A stretch of DNA of 64,000 nt, taken from the NCBI RefSeq assembly GCF_004364585.1, contig NZ_SOAN01000001.1, positions 551,858 through 615,857 on the forward strand, read 5' to 3'. The position numbers were made by a program, and so were the translations under genes. The notes beneath the pieces were generated by a model. That model saw nothing but the letters and a program-made list of their open reading frames with translations, ran no database searches and was not told the DNA's origin. This DNA is from Nesterenkonia aurantiaca. GTDB lineage: Bacteria > Actinomycetota > Actinomycetes > Actinomycetales > Micrococcaceae. Of this stretch, positions 18,475-26,621 are shown in pieces; the stretch's first letter is position 1, and each line of letters opens with the position of its first letter.

Positions 18475-19418
18475 CAATCCCCGCCGAACCCGGCACCACG
18501 ATCGAGAAGGACCCGCGCCTGGGTTCCCGCCCGACCCAGACCATCAAGATCAAGGACTCGAGATCCTACTCGGCGTTCCGGGTCTTCAACGGCATCGCGA
18601 TCATCGTGATCTGCGCGGTGACCCTGTACCCCTTCCTGAACATCATCGCCCAGTCGTTCTCCTCGGAGGGCTACATCAACGCCGGACAGGTCAACCTGAT
18701 CCCGCGCGGCTTCAACGTCACCACCTTCGAGGTGGTGATGAGCGATTCGATGTTCTGGCGCAACTACGCCAACACCGTGATCTACACGGTGGTGGCCACC
18801 GCGATCGCCATGGTGCTGACCACCTGCTTCGCCTATGCGCTGAGCAAACGACACCTGAAGGGACGCAGCTTCTTCATCGGGCTCGCCGTGTTCACGATGT
18901 TCTTCAACGGCGGCCTGATCCCGAACTACGTGCTGATCAACGCGATGGGCTTCACGAACACGATCTGGGCGATCGTGCTGCCCAACGCGATCAGCGTGTT
19001 CAACCTGCTGGTGATGAAGGCGTTCTTCGAAAACTTCTCCCAGGAGCTCGAGGAGGCGGCCGAGATCGACGGCCTGACCACCTACGGCATCCTGTGGCGG
19101 ATCGTGATCCCGCTCTCGAAGGCCGTCATGGCGACGATGATCCTGTTCTACGCGGTGAGCTTCTGGAACGCCTGGTTCCAGGCCTTCCTCTACCTCGACC
19201 GTCGTGAGCTCTACCCGGTGACGGTCTACCTGCGCAACCTGCTCGCCGGCGCCACCGGCACCGAGCAGATGGGCGGAGCCGCCGGTGAGGGCACGCAGAT
19301 CGCCTCCAACGTCCAGTCGGTCACGATGCTGCTGACCACGCTCCCGATCATCTGTCTCTACCCCTTCCTGCAGAAGTACTTCGTCCGCGGCATCATGCTC
19401 GGGTCCGTCAAGGCCTGA
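18468..19418 (+). CDS. Sugar ABC transporter permease, LplC/YtcP type
   Basis: Second membrane subunit of the importer, 316 residues with six predicted membrane segments and the EAA loop LEEAAEIDGLTTYGILWRIV. Tandem GTG codons at 18468 and 18471 overlap the end of the first permease gene; GGAGG at 18454 serves either. The C-terminus YFVRGIMLGSVKA is typical of the family, whose last residues contact the ATPase. The tight overlap means coupled translation with the first permease. Confidence 0.92.
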   Translation: MVTIPAEPGTTIEKDPRLGSRPTQTIKIKDSRSYSAFRVFNGIAIIVICAVTLYPFLNIIAQSFSSEGYINAGQVNLIPRGFNVTTFEVVMSDSMFWRNYANTVIYTVVATAIAMVLTTCFAYALSKRHLKGRSFFIGLAVFTMFFNGGLIPNYVLINAMGFTNTIWAIVLPNAISVFNLLVMKAFFENFSQELEEAAEIDGLTTYGILWRIVIPLSKAVMATMILFYAVSFWNAWFQAFLYLDRRELYPVTVYLRNLLAGATGTEQMGGAAGEGTQIASNVQSVTMLLTTLPIICLYPFLQKYFVRGIMLGSVKA

Positions 19419-19511
19419 TCCCTCACCGAACCCGCCGCGCAGCCCAGGCGGCCCCAGACCTCGCACCGGATCAATGATCGATCCGGTCAGGCACGAAAGG
19501 AACACTCGCAC

Positions 19512-21224
19512 ATGAAAACTCCAGTCACCCGGTCAGCCCAGGGACGACGTCGACGCATGCGGCACGCCTGGCCGATCACCTCGATCTTCGCCGCCTCGGC
19601 GCTGCTGCTGGCCTCCTGCGGCGGCGACACCGAGAGCGAGGCAGAGGCCGCAGAGATCGATATGGAAGCCTCCGGAGCCGGTGCGATGGAAGACTTCGCC
19701 GCCGGCGAGACCTTCGTGGCCACCGAACCGGTGGAGTTCTCGCTGCTCTACCGCGACCACCCGAACTACCCGATCCAGGGTGACTGGGACTTCTTCACCC
19801 AGCTTGAGGAGGAGCACGGGGTGAGCCTGGAGACCAGCAACGCTCCGCTCTCGGACTGGGCGGAGCGCCGCGCGCTGGTCATCGGCGCCGGCGACGCCCC
19901 AGATTTCATCCCGATCACCTACCCGGGAGACGAGACCCAGTTCATCGCCGGCGGAGCGCTGCTGCCGGTGAGCGACTACGTGGACCTGATGCCGAACTTC
20001 CTGGAGAAGGTCGAGGAGTGGGGCCTCGAGGAAGACCTCGCCTCGCTGTACCAGGAGGACGGCAAGTTCTATGTGCTCCCCGGCTTGCATGAGTCGCCTC
20101 AGCACCAGTACTCCTTCGCGGTGCGCGGCGACATCTGGGACGAGCTCGGCCTCGGTGAGCCGGAGAGCTTCGACGAGTTCGCCGATCAGCTGCGCGAGGT
20201 CAAGGAGGCCTACCCGGACATGATTCCGCTCTCCGACCGGTGGTCGGAGAACGGTCCGCTGGAAGCCACGCTGACCACAGCGGCTCCCAACTTCGGCACC
20301 AGCGCCGGCTGGGGCTACGGCGATGGCATGCACTACGACGCCGAGGCCGATGAGTTCGTCTACGCCGGCGCGATGGATGAGTATCGCGACCTGCTCGGCT
20401 ACTTCGCCGAACTGGTCGACGAGGGACTCATGGACTCCGAGTCACTGACCCAGGATGATGATCAGGCGGTCCAGAAGTTCGCCTCGGGCCGGTCTGCGGT
20501 CATCGGGGCCAATGACCAGACGGTGCTGGAATACCGCACCTCGGTCGAGGAGGTCGGCGACGAGGACATGGAGGTCCGCCAGATCAGGGTTCCCTCCGGG
20601 CCGGCCGGAGACATGGTCGAGGGAAGCCGCTTCGAATCAGGGATCGCGCTGTCCGCCTCCACCGCAGAGGAAGACGACTTCGTCGCCCTGATGCAGTTCC
20701 TCGACTGGCTCTACTACTCCGATGAGGGCATGGAGTTCGCGAAGTGGGGCGTGGAGGATGAGACCTACACCGTCGATGACGAAGGCACCCGCTCGCTTGC
20801 CGAGAACGTGAACATGCACGGGCTGAACCCCGAGGCCGAGGAAGAGCTCAACGTCGATTATGGATACCACAACGGCGTCTTCCTGCTCGCCCATGGCTCC
20901 TCCACCGAGCTGGTCCAGTCCATGCTGCGTGACGAGGTCATCGAGTTCCGCGACTCCATGGATGACAAGGAGCTGCTGCCCCCGGACCCCGCCCGCCCGC
21001 TGGACGAGCTCGAGCGCGAGCGCGCCTCGATCAGTCAGACCCAGCTGACCGACCAGGTCCGCACCGCCACCGCCCAGTTCATCCTGGGACAGCGCGACAT
21101 CGAGGACTGGGACGCCTTCGTCGCAGAGCTGGAGTCCTCCGGCATGGCCGAGTTCGTAGACCTGCACAATGAGGCCTACCAGCGCGCGCAGGAGAACATC
21201 GACAGTGACGTCCTCGAGGACTGA
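19512..21224 (+). CDS. Extracellular solute-binding lipoprotein, LplA type
   Basis: Membrane-anchored substrate receptor for the importer, 570 residues, long as usual for LplA-type proteins. A basic N-terminus (RRRRMRH) leads into a hydrophobic stretch and lipobox LLLASC, with lipidated Cys36. The mature N-terminus is strongly acidic (ESEAEAAEID), as is the whole protein, fitting an exposed protein of a salt-tolerant organism. GAAAGGAACACTCGCAC precedes the ATG. A 13-bp GC hairpin at 21264-21294 follows it and ends the operon. Confidence 0.93.
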   Translation: MKTPVTRSAQGRRRRMRHAWPITSIFAASALLLASCGGDTESEAEAAEIDMEASGAGAMEDFAAGETFVATEPVEFSLLYRDHPNYPIQGDWDFFTQLEEEHGVSLETSNAPLSDWAERRALVIGAGDAPDFIPITYPGDETQFIAGGALLPVSDYVDLMPNFLEKVEEWGLEEDLASLYQEDGKFYVLPGLHESPQHQYSFAVRGDIWDELGLGEPESFDEFADQLREVKEAYPDMIPLSDRWSENGPLEATLTTAAPNFGTSAGWGYGDGMHYDAEADEFVYAGAMDEYRDLLGYFAELVDEGLMDSESLTQDDDQAVQKFASGRSAVIGANDQTVLEYRTSVEEVGDEDMEVRQIRVPSGPAGDMVEGSRFESGIALSASTAEEDDFVALMQFLDWLYYSDEGMEFAKWGVEDETYTVDDEGTRSLAENVNMHGLNPEAEEELNVDYGYHNGVFLLAHGSSTELVQSMLRDEVIEFRDSMDDKELLPPDPARPLDELERERASISQTQLTDQVRTATAQFILGQRDIEDWDAFVAELESSGMAEFVDLHNEAYQRAQENIDSDVLED

Positions 21225-21263
21225 GCCTGAGGTGCTGCAGGACCGCTTCTGACGACCCACCGC

Positions 21264-21294
21264 TGCGCCCCGGCCCCTCACGGGCCGGGGCGCA
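21264..21294 (+). terminator. GC-rich hairpin terminator after the Lpl-type operon
   Basis: Perfect 13-bp stem (21264-21276 with 21282-21294), loop CTCAC, no T-tract, as is common in high-GC actinobacteria. It lies 40 bp after the binding-protein stop. Confidence 0.75.
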
Positions 21295-21309
21295 CTATCT
21301 TGGAGCTCT

Positions 21310-21966
21310 ATGGACATCGATCGCAACGGCCCGCTGAGTCGGGTCACGAACTTCGTGTACCGGCTGCTCATCATCGAGCTCGGGTTCGTGCTGGCCACCG
21401 CCCCGGCGCTGATCGGGATCTTTCTGCTCGAACCCGATGCCAGCAACATCCCGCTCTATGCGGCGTGCGCGCTGCTCTTCGGTCCTGCCATCACCGCCGG
21501 GGTCTACGCCTGGCGCACCGACCACGACGTCGTGCCCTGGCTGCGCTTCTGGAAGGGCTGGGTCGACGGCCTGGGCCAGTCCCTGCTGATCTGGGTGCCG
21601 GCCGTGGCGCTGCTCGGCCTGGCCGCCTTCAACGCCGCCTATGCCCAGGTGGGGATCGGCTTCATCGTCGCTGGCATCGTCCTCGGCGTCTCCGGGGTGA
21701 TCGCCGCTGTCACCGCCCTGGTGGTGATCGCGAACTTCTCCTTCCGCAGCCGGGACCTGTTCAAGGTCGCGCTCTACGGTGCCGCCTCCGCCCCACTCGC
21801 GGCACTGGGGATCATCTCGATGATCGTGCTCACGGGCGGTCTGATCGTGGTGGTCTCCGACTGGCTGCCGGTGTTCCTGGCCTCGTTCCTGCTGCTGCTG
21901 CTCGCCCGGACGGTGACCCCGATGCTGCACCAGATCCAGTCGGACCTGGTGGTCACGCAGAACTGA
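21310..21966 (+). CDS. DUF624 (YesL-like) membrane protein
   Basis: Small membrane protein of 218 residues with about five hydrophobic helices. It belongs to the DUF624/YesL family, whose genes usually sit beside LplABC-type importers; the biochemical role is unknown and an accessory or regulatory role in the importer is inferred from that linkage. The ATG at 21310 has GGAG close upstream and a TATCTT -10-like box at 21296-21301, just after the hairpin of the preceding operon, so it may be read from its own promoter. Confidence 0.85.
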   Translation: MDIDRNGPLSRVTNFVYRLLIIELGFVLATAPALIGIFLLEPDASNIPLYAACALLFGPAITAGVYAWRTDHDVVPWLRFWKGWVDGLGQSLLIWVPAVALLGLAAFNAAYAQVGIGFIVAGIVLGVSGVIAAVTALVVIANFSFRSRDLFKVALYGAASAPLAALGIISMIVLTGGLIVVVSDWLPVFLASFLLLLLARTVTPMLHQIQSDLVVTQN

Positions 21967-21976
21967 ATCACAGCGG

Positions 21977-22021
21977 CTCAAGCCACCTCACCTCAAGCCA
22001 CCTCGCCTCAAGCCGCCTCCG
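21977..22021. repeat. Three tandem 15-bp units
   Basis: Three consecutive copies of CTCAAGCCACCTCAC with one or two changes each, lying between the DUF624 stop and the long hairpin at 22058. Intergenic; no function evident. Confidence 0.85.
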
Positions 22022-22057
22022 GCCGCAGTGGGTCTCCGCCCGACCCCTGCCCAGATC

Positions 22058-22129
22058 TGTCGCATGCCTATGCCATGTCCCATCGCTTTGAACGGAAATA
22101 GCGATGGGACATGGCATAGGCATGCGACA
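22058..22129. repeat. Long perfect inverted repeat (30-bp arms)
   Basis: The arms are 22058-22087 and 22100-22129, with a 12-base loop. The stem is perfect and only moderately GC-rich, with no T-tract. It lies between convergent genes (DUF624 and GH3). It is longer and more perfect than the other hairpins here, so it may be a small palindromic element rather than an ordinary terminator. Confidence 0.85.
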
Positions 22130-22166
22130 AATTGCCGGAGGCTGAGCAGATCGAGCAGGCAAGGCC

Positions 22167-22192
22167 GGCTGCGCCGCGGGGGCGGCGCAGCC
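22167..22192 (-). terminator. Hairpin terminator after the GH3 gene
   Basis: 11-bp GC stem (22167-22177 with 22182-22192) and GGGG loop, starting 6 bp beyond the GH3 stop codon on the reverse strand. Confidence 0.7.
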
Positions 22193-22197
22193 TGGGC

Positions 22198-24564
22198 TCA
22201 GCTCACGCGGACCGGGGTTCGCAGCACGCGCTGGCCGCTGATCTCTCGGACCTCGCCGACCAGGGTCACCTCGGCCTGCAGCGGCAGCTCCCCGACGGAG
22301 GGACCGGCGTAGAGGTCGATCGCGCCGGGCTCCACGATCCGGCGGTAGTGCACCCCGGTGAAGGAGAACCGGTCGGCGTGGACCTCGAAGGTCACGGTGC
22401 GGCTCTGCCCCGGAGCCAGCTCCACCTTGGAGTAGCCGAGCAGCTGACGCACCGGACGGGCCACCGAGGCCACCCGGTCACCGAAGTAGAGCTGAGCGAC
22501 CTCCTCGGTGGGCCGCTCTCCGGTGTTTCTCAGCGTCACCGAGACCTCCACGGCGCCGTCCACCGGGACCTGGGCCTCGGAGACGTTGAGGTCCGAGTAC
22601 TCCACGGTGGTGTAGCTCAGGCCGTGGCCGAAGGGGTAGAGCGGGGTGGGATCGAGGTTGGACACGCCCTGGCTGTTGAGCCCGAGCGGCGCCGCGATAT
22701 AGCCCGAGGGCTGTCCGCCGGAATGCACCGGCACGCCGATGGGCAGCCGGCCGGTGGGCTCGATGGCGCCGCTGAGCAGGTCCACGATGGCGGGTCCGCC
22801 TTCCTCTCCGGGGAAGAAGCCCTGCACGATCGCGGCGCAACGCTGCGCCAGGCCGCCCAGCGCATAGGGCCGGCCGGAGATGACCACGAGCACCACCGGG
22901 GTTCCGGTGGCCAGCACGGCCTCGACCAGCTCGTGCTGGGCTCCGGGGAGCTTGAGGTCTTCGACGTCACAGCCTTCCCCGGAGGTGCCGGCACCGAACA
23001 TGCCGGCCAGGTCACCGACGGTCACCACGGCCAGGTCTGCCGCGGCGGCGGCTTCGGCGGCCGCGGCGATCTCGGAGTCGTCATAGCTCACGATGGGCGA
23101 GCCGTAGCTGTAGGTGACCTCGGCCTCGGAGTAGGTCTCGCGCAGGGATTCCAGCACCGAAGGCATCGGCACCCCGATCCCCCTGTGCGGGAAGGTCCCT
23201 GCGGGGTACTTGGCCAGCACGTGGTTGGGGAAGGAGTAGCAGCCCATCATGGTGCGCGGCTCATCGGCGGAGGGTCCGACCACGGCGATCCGCTTGCCCG
23301 CCAGCGACTCTGCGGAGGCCGGCAGGACGCCGTCGTTCTTGAGCAGCACCAGGGACTTCGCGGCCACCTTGCGGGCCAGGCTCCGGTTGCTCTCGGAGTC
23401 CAGATCCACCGTCTCGTCGATGATCGGCTCCCAGTCGGTGTCATCGGCGCGACGGTCGAGCAGCCCGAGCTCGGCCTTCTGCCGAAGCACCCGACGCACC
23501 GAGGCGTCCAGCACGGATTCCTCGAGCAGTCCATCACGGACCTGCTGGGCCAGCGTGCGGTAGCCGCCGGTGTGCGGCAGCTCCACGTCGAGTCCGGCGG
23601 AGATCGCGAGCCGGGCGGCCTCGGCCTGGTCGGCAGCCACATGGTGCATCTTCTCCAAGAACGCCACCGACCAGTAGTCCGCGACCACGGTGCCCTCGAA
23701 GCCCCACTGCTCGCGCAGCACCTCGGTGAGCAGCCAGTGCGAGGCGGCGGGCGCCTCGCCGTCGATGTCGGCGTAGGAGTTCATCACCGAGCCGACCTTG
23801 CCCTCGCGCACGGCGAGCTCGAAGGGGTAGAAGATCATGTCGATGAGTTCACGCCTGCCCATGTGCACGGGGGCGTGGTTCCGGGCGGCCCGGGAGGCGG
23901 CGTAGCCGGCGAAGTGCTTCAGTGTGGCGATGATGCCGGCCGACTGCAGTCCCTTGACGTAGGCCGTGGCCAGCGTGCCGATCACATAGGGGTCCTCGCC
24001 GATGGTCTCCTCCACGCGGCCCCAGCGGGCGTCGCGGACCACGTCGAGCACCGGCGAGAGCCCCTGCTGGACCCCGGTGGCGGCCATATCGGCGCCGATC
24101 GCGGCGGCCATCTCCTCGATGAGCTCCGGATCGAAGGTTGCGCCCCAGGCCAGTGAGGTCGGGTAGACGGTGGCCTGATATGCGGTGTAGCCGGTGAGGC
24201 ATTCCTCGTGGGCGATCGCGGGGATCCCGAACCGGTTGGCGGCGACCACTGCGGCCTGTCGCTGACGCAGATCCGCAGCACCTTCGGGCACCGAGAGCGC
24301 CACGGTGCCATAGGTGCGGGTCAGGTGCCCCTCGCCGTCGAGGATCTCGGACTCGAAGGGCAGCTTGCCCGAGGACATGGCGTCCTCCATCGGGGCCACC
24401 TCGCCCTGGGTGTCGGGGTCCTCGCGCATCTCCCAATGCGAACCGAGCTGGGAGACCTTCTCTTCGAGGGTCATCTCGGCCAGCAGCGCCTCGGCGCGCG
24501 CCGAGGCGGAGAGCGAGGTGTCGTTCCAGGGGCCGGTGGTCCGTTCTGGGTTCTGGTTGCTCAC
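22198..24564 (-). CDS. Glycoside hydrolase family 3 beta-glycosidase (beta-xylosidase or beta-glucosidase)
   Basis: Retaining exo-glycosidase that removes terminal beta-linked xylose or glucose from short oligosaccharides. It is 788 residues: (beta/alpha)8 domain with KHFAGY (216-221) and nucleophile Asp296 in VVADYWSV, a central sandwich domain with DLAVVTVGD, and a C-terminal FnIII-like domain after PLYPFGHGLSY. There is no signal peptide, so it acts in the cytosol on imported oligomers. Its place as last gene after the importer (24685-27908), and the xylanase elsewhere in the window, favour xylo-oligosaccharides, but GH3 specificity cannot be settled by eye. Confidence 0.93.
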   Translation of the reverse strand: MSNQNPERTTGPWNDTSLSASARAEALLAEMTLEEKVSQLGSHWEMREDPDTQGEVAPMEDAMSSGKLPFESEILDGEGHLTRTYGTVALSVPEGAADLRQRQAAVVAANRFGIPAIAHEECLTGYTAYQATVYPTSLAWGATFDPELIEEMAAAIGADMAATGVQQGLSPVLDVVRDARWGRVEETIGEDPYVIGTLATAYVKGLQSAGIIATLKHFAGYAASRAARNHAPVHMGRRELIDMIFYPFELAVREGKVGSVMNSYADIDGEAPAASHWLLTEVLREQWGFEGTVVADYWSVAFLEKMHHVAADQAEAARLAISAGLDVELPHTGGYRTLAQQVRDGLLEESVLDASVRRVLRQKAELGLLDRRADDTDWEPIIDETVDLDSESNRSLARKVAAKSLVLLKNDGVLPASAESLAGKRIAVVGPSADEPRTMMGCYSFPNHVLAKYPAGTFPHRGIGVPMPSVLESLRETYSEAEVTYSYGSPIVSYDDSEIAAAAEAAAAADLAVVTVGDLAGMFGAGTSGEGCDVEDLKLPGAQHELVEAVLATGTPVVLVVISGRPYALGGLAQRCAAIVQGFFPGEEGGPAIVDLLSGAIEPTGRLPIGVPVHSGGQPSGYIAAPLGLNSQGVSNLDPTPLYPFGHGLSYTTVEYSDLNVSEAQVPVDGAVEVSVTLRNTGERPTEEVAQLYFGDRVASVARPVRQLLGYSKVELAPGQSRTVTFEVHADRFSFTGVHYRRIVEPGAIDLYAGPSVGELPLQAEVTLVGEVREISGQRVLRTPVRVS

Positions 24565-24620
24565 GTGGGAACTCCTAGGGTTTACGGCGCAGCACAGCTG
24601 TCGCGGTCGGTTCGGGAACA

Positions 24621-24656
24621 GCGAAGCTGCCGGTCATGGAGGACCGGCAGCTTCGC
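24621..24656 (-). promoter_or_regulatory. Intercistronic hairpin between permease and GH3 genes
   Basis: Perfect 15-bp stem (24621-24635 with 24642-24656), loop ATGGAG, in the 120-bp gap of an otherwise continuous operon. No T-tract follows. It probably acts as a partial terminator or an mRNA-stability element that sets GH3 expression apart from transporter expression. Confidence 0.6.
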
Positions 24657-24684
24657 CGAGGGGATCAGGGTTTGGCGCCGAGGC

Positions 24685-25626
24685 TCATTTGCCGAAGCCT
24701 GCGGTCAGCCCCGCCACGATGTGACGGCGGGCGAGCATGTAGACCACCAGCAGCGGCAGCGCGGAGAGCACCACGGCGGCCAGGGTGGCCGGCACGTCGA
24801 TGCCGAACTGGCCGCTGTACTCCCAGAGCGAGAGCGGCAGCACCCGGACGTCGCTGCTCTGGGTGAGCACCAGCGGGAACAGGAATCCGTTCCAGACCTG
24901 CAGCGCCTGGTAGATGCCCACGGTCATCAGCGCCGGCTTCGCCATCGGAAGCACCAGCGCGGTGAGGATCTTCCACTCCCCGGCACCGTCGACCTTCATC
25001 GACTCGAAGAGCTCGGCAGGGATGTCGCGGACGAAGTTCACGATGATCAGCACGCTCAGCGGGATCGCGAACGCGATCTGCGGCAGGATCAGCGCCCAGA
25101 GGGTGTCATAGAGACCCAGCTGCTGAATCAGGTAGTACACCGGGATGATCGTGGCCTGCACCGGGATCGCGATGCCCAGCAGGATGATCTGGAACAGCCG
25201 CCGACCGCCCAGGGTGGTGGACCGGGCGATGTAATAGGCCGCCATCACCGAGACCGCGAGCACGACGGCGACCGTGGAGAGCGTCACGATCAGCGAGTTG
25301 GTGAAGTAGTGCAGGAAGTCGTTCTGGATCACCTTGATGAACGGCGCCAGCGTCGGGTTGGTCGTGGGCAGCAGCTGGTTGGAGGAGCGCAGGTCCTCGC
25401 TGGTGCGGAAGGAGGTGATGACGATGTAGTAGATCGGCAGGATGATGATGGCCAGCCAGAGCCAGCCGCCGAGACCGCCGAGGAGGTTCGGCTTCTCCCC
25501 CGGGGCGCCGGTGCGGCGGACCTTGTTCTGCTTCACGTCGCGGTGTTCGAAGCCGGGCACCTCAGGGTTCAGGGCCTTGCCGGCGTCGGGGGTCGCGGAT
25601 TGGGTGCTTGCGGTGTGAGTCATCAT
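24685..25626 (-). CDS. Sugar ABC transporter permease, MalG type
   Basis: Inner-membrane importer subunit of the CUT1 family, 313 residues, with a 45-residue cytoplasmic N-terminus and six predicted membrane segments. The EAA loop reads ELFESMKVDGAGEWKILTALVLP. Its ATG overlaps the MalF-type stop by 4 bp (ATGA), so translation is coupled. With the second permease and the binding proteins it forms a complete importer apart from an ATPase, which is missing here and is probably supplied by MsiK. Confidence 0.93.
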   Translation of the reverse strand: MMTHTASTQSATPDAGKALNPEVPGFEHRDVKQNKVRRTGAPGEKPNLLGGLGGWLWLAIIILPIYYIVITSFRTSEDLRSSNQLLPTTNPTLAPFIKVIQNDFLHYFTNSLIVTLSTVAVVLAVSVMAAYYIARSTTLGGRRLFQIILLGIAIPVQATIIPVYYLIQQLGLYDTLWALILPQIAFAIPLSVLIIVNFVRDIPAELFESMKVDGAGEWKILTALVLPMAKPALMTVGIYQALQVWNGFLFPLVLTQSSDVRVLPLSLWEYSGQFGIDVPATLAAVVLSALPLLVVYMLARRHIVAGLTAGFGK

Positions 25627-26534
25627 GCGCCTGCCTTGTCGCTCTCCATCTTGGATGAACCGGAGATGATGTTCAGCAAGAGGGAGAGGGTCAGTCCGAT
25701 GGCTACCAGGATCACCGCGATGACAGAGGCGTAGCCGAGGTTGTATGAGCTGAAGCCGGTCACGTACATGTCCAGCGGCAGGATGCGCACCGCGTTGGCG
25801 GGCTGGCCGCCGGTGAGCACGAAGATCAGGTCGAAGTAGGTCAGCGAACCGACCAGCATCAGCGTGGAGGAGGTGATGATCGTGTAGCGCAGCTGCGGGA
25901 TCGTGATCGAGAAGAACTGCCGGACCCGGCCGGCGCCGTCGATGGTGGCGGCCTCATACATGGACTGCGGGATCTGGCGCACGCCGGCCTGGTAGAGCAG
26001 ACCGTGGAAGGGCACGAAGCACCAGCCGACCACGAAGATCATCACCCACATGACCAGGTCCGAGTTCGACAGCCAGTCATTGGGCAGCCAGTCGAAGGGC
26101 AGCGCCGCGGAGAGCCCGTAGTTCGGGGAGAACAGCGACTGGAAGGTCAGGCCCACAGCCACCGAGGAGAACAGCAGCGGCAGGAAGTACAGGACCGCGA
26201 GTAGTGCGCGGTAGCGCTGCTGGCCCGCCATGAAGACGCCCAGCAGCAGGGCCACGGGGGCCTGGAAGAGGTAGGAGCCGATGACGAAGGTGATCGTCAG
26301 GCCCAGTGCGGTCCAGGTGAAGGGCCTGTCGAAGAGCACCGCCTGCCAGTTGCTCAGACCCACCCAGGAGGGCGAGCCCAGAACGTTCCACTCCATGAAG
26401 GAGATCACGACCACCCCGAAGAGCGGTATCAGGGCGAATATTCCGAAGAACAGAACAGCGGGCAGCGCCATCAGGAATGAAGGTCCCTTATGGCCCAATC
26501 CGGTCGTCCTGCTTCGAGCAGCGGTTTCAGTCAT
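25623..26534 (-). CDS. Sugar ABC transporter permease, MalF type
   Basis: Partner permease of the CUT1 importer, 303 residues with six predicted membrane segments and the EAA loop MYEAATIDGAGRVRQFFSITIP. Its start at 26534 lies 87 bp after the first binding-protein gene, a gap filled by an 18-bp perfect hairpin. A comparable layout is common in maltose-type operons, where it lets the binding protein be made in excess over the permeases. Confidence 0.93.
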   Translation of the reverse strand: MTETAARSRTTGLGHKGPSFLMALPAVLFFGIFALIPLFGVVVISFMEWNVLGSPSWVGLSNWQAVLFDRPFTWTALGLTITFVIGSYLFQAPVALLLGVFMAGQQRYRALLAVLYFLPLLFSSVAVGLTFQSLFSPNYGLSAALPFDWLPNDWLSNSDLVMWVMIFVVGWCFVPFHGLLYQAGVRQIPQSMYEAATIDGAGRVRQFFSITIPQLRYTIITSSTLMLVGSLTYFDLIFVLTGGQPANAVRILPLDMYVTGFSSYNLGYASVIAVILVAIGLTLSLLLNIISGSSKMESDKAGA

Positions 26535-26569
26535 GAGCTCGATTCAGATTCTTGTTGTCGGTGCAAGGC

Positions 26570-26610
26570 AATCGGTTCGGGGCGGCTTCATCAGCCGCCC
26601 CGAACCGATT
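26570..26610 (-). promoter_or_regulatory. Intercistronic hairpin between binding protein and permeases
   Basis: Perfect 18-bp stem (26570-26587 with 26593-26610), 5-base loop, no T-tract. It lies directly behind the binding-protein stop. It probably stabilises the binding-protein mRNA or attenuates read-through into the permeases. Confidence 0.65.
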
Positions 26611-26621
26611 TCAGGGGTGTA

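Noticed and set aside
16960-18477. A 505-residue minus-strand open frame rich in His/Gln/Asp
   Set aside because: It is antisense to the end of the LacI gene and the first importer permease gene; no recognisable domain.
22132-24156. A 674-residue plus-strand open frame opposite the GH3 gene
   Set aside because: It is the complement-frame reading of the glycosidase, lacks a ribosome binding site and begins inside the intergenic hairpin region.
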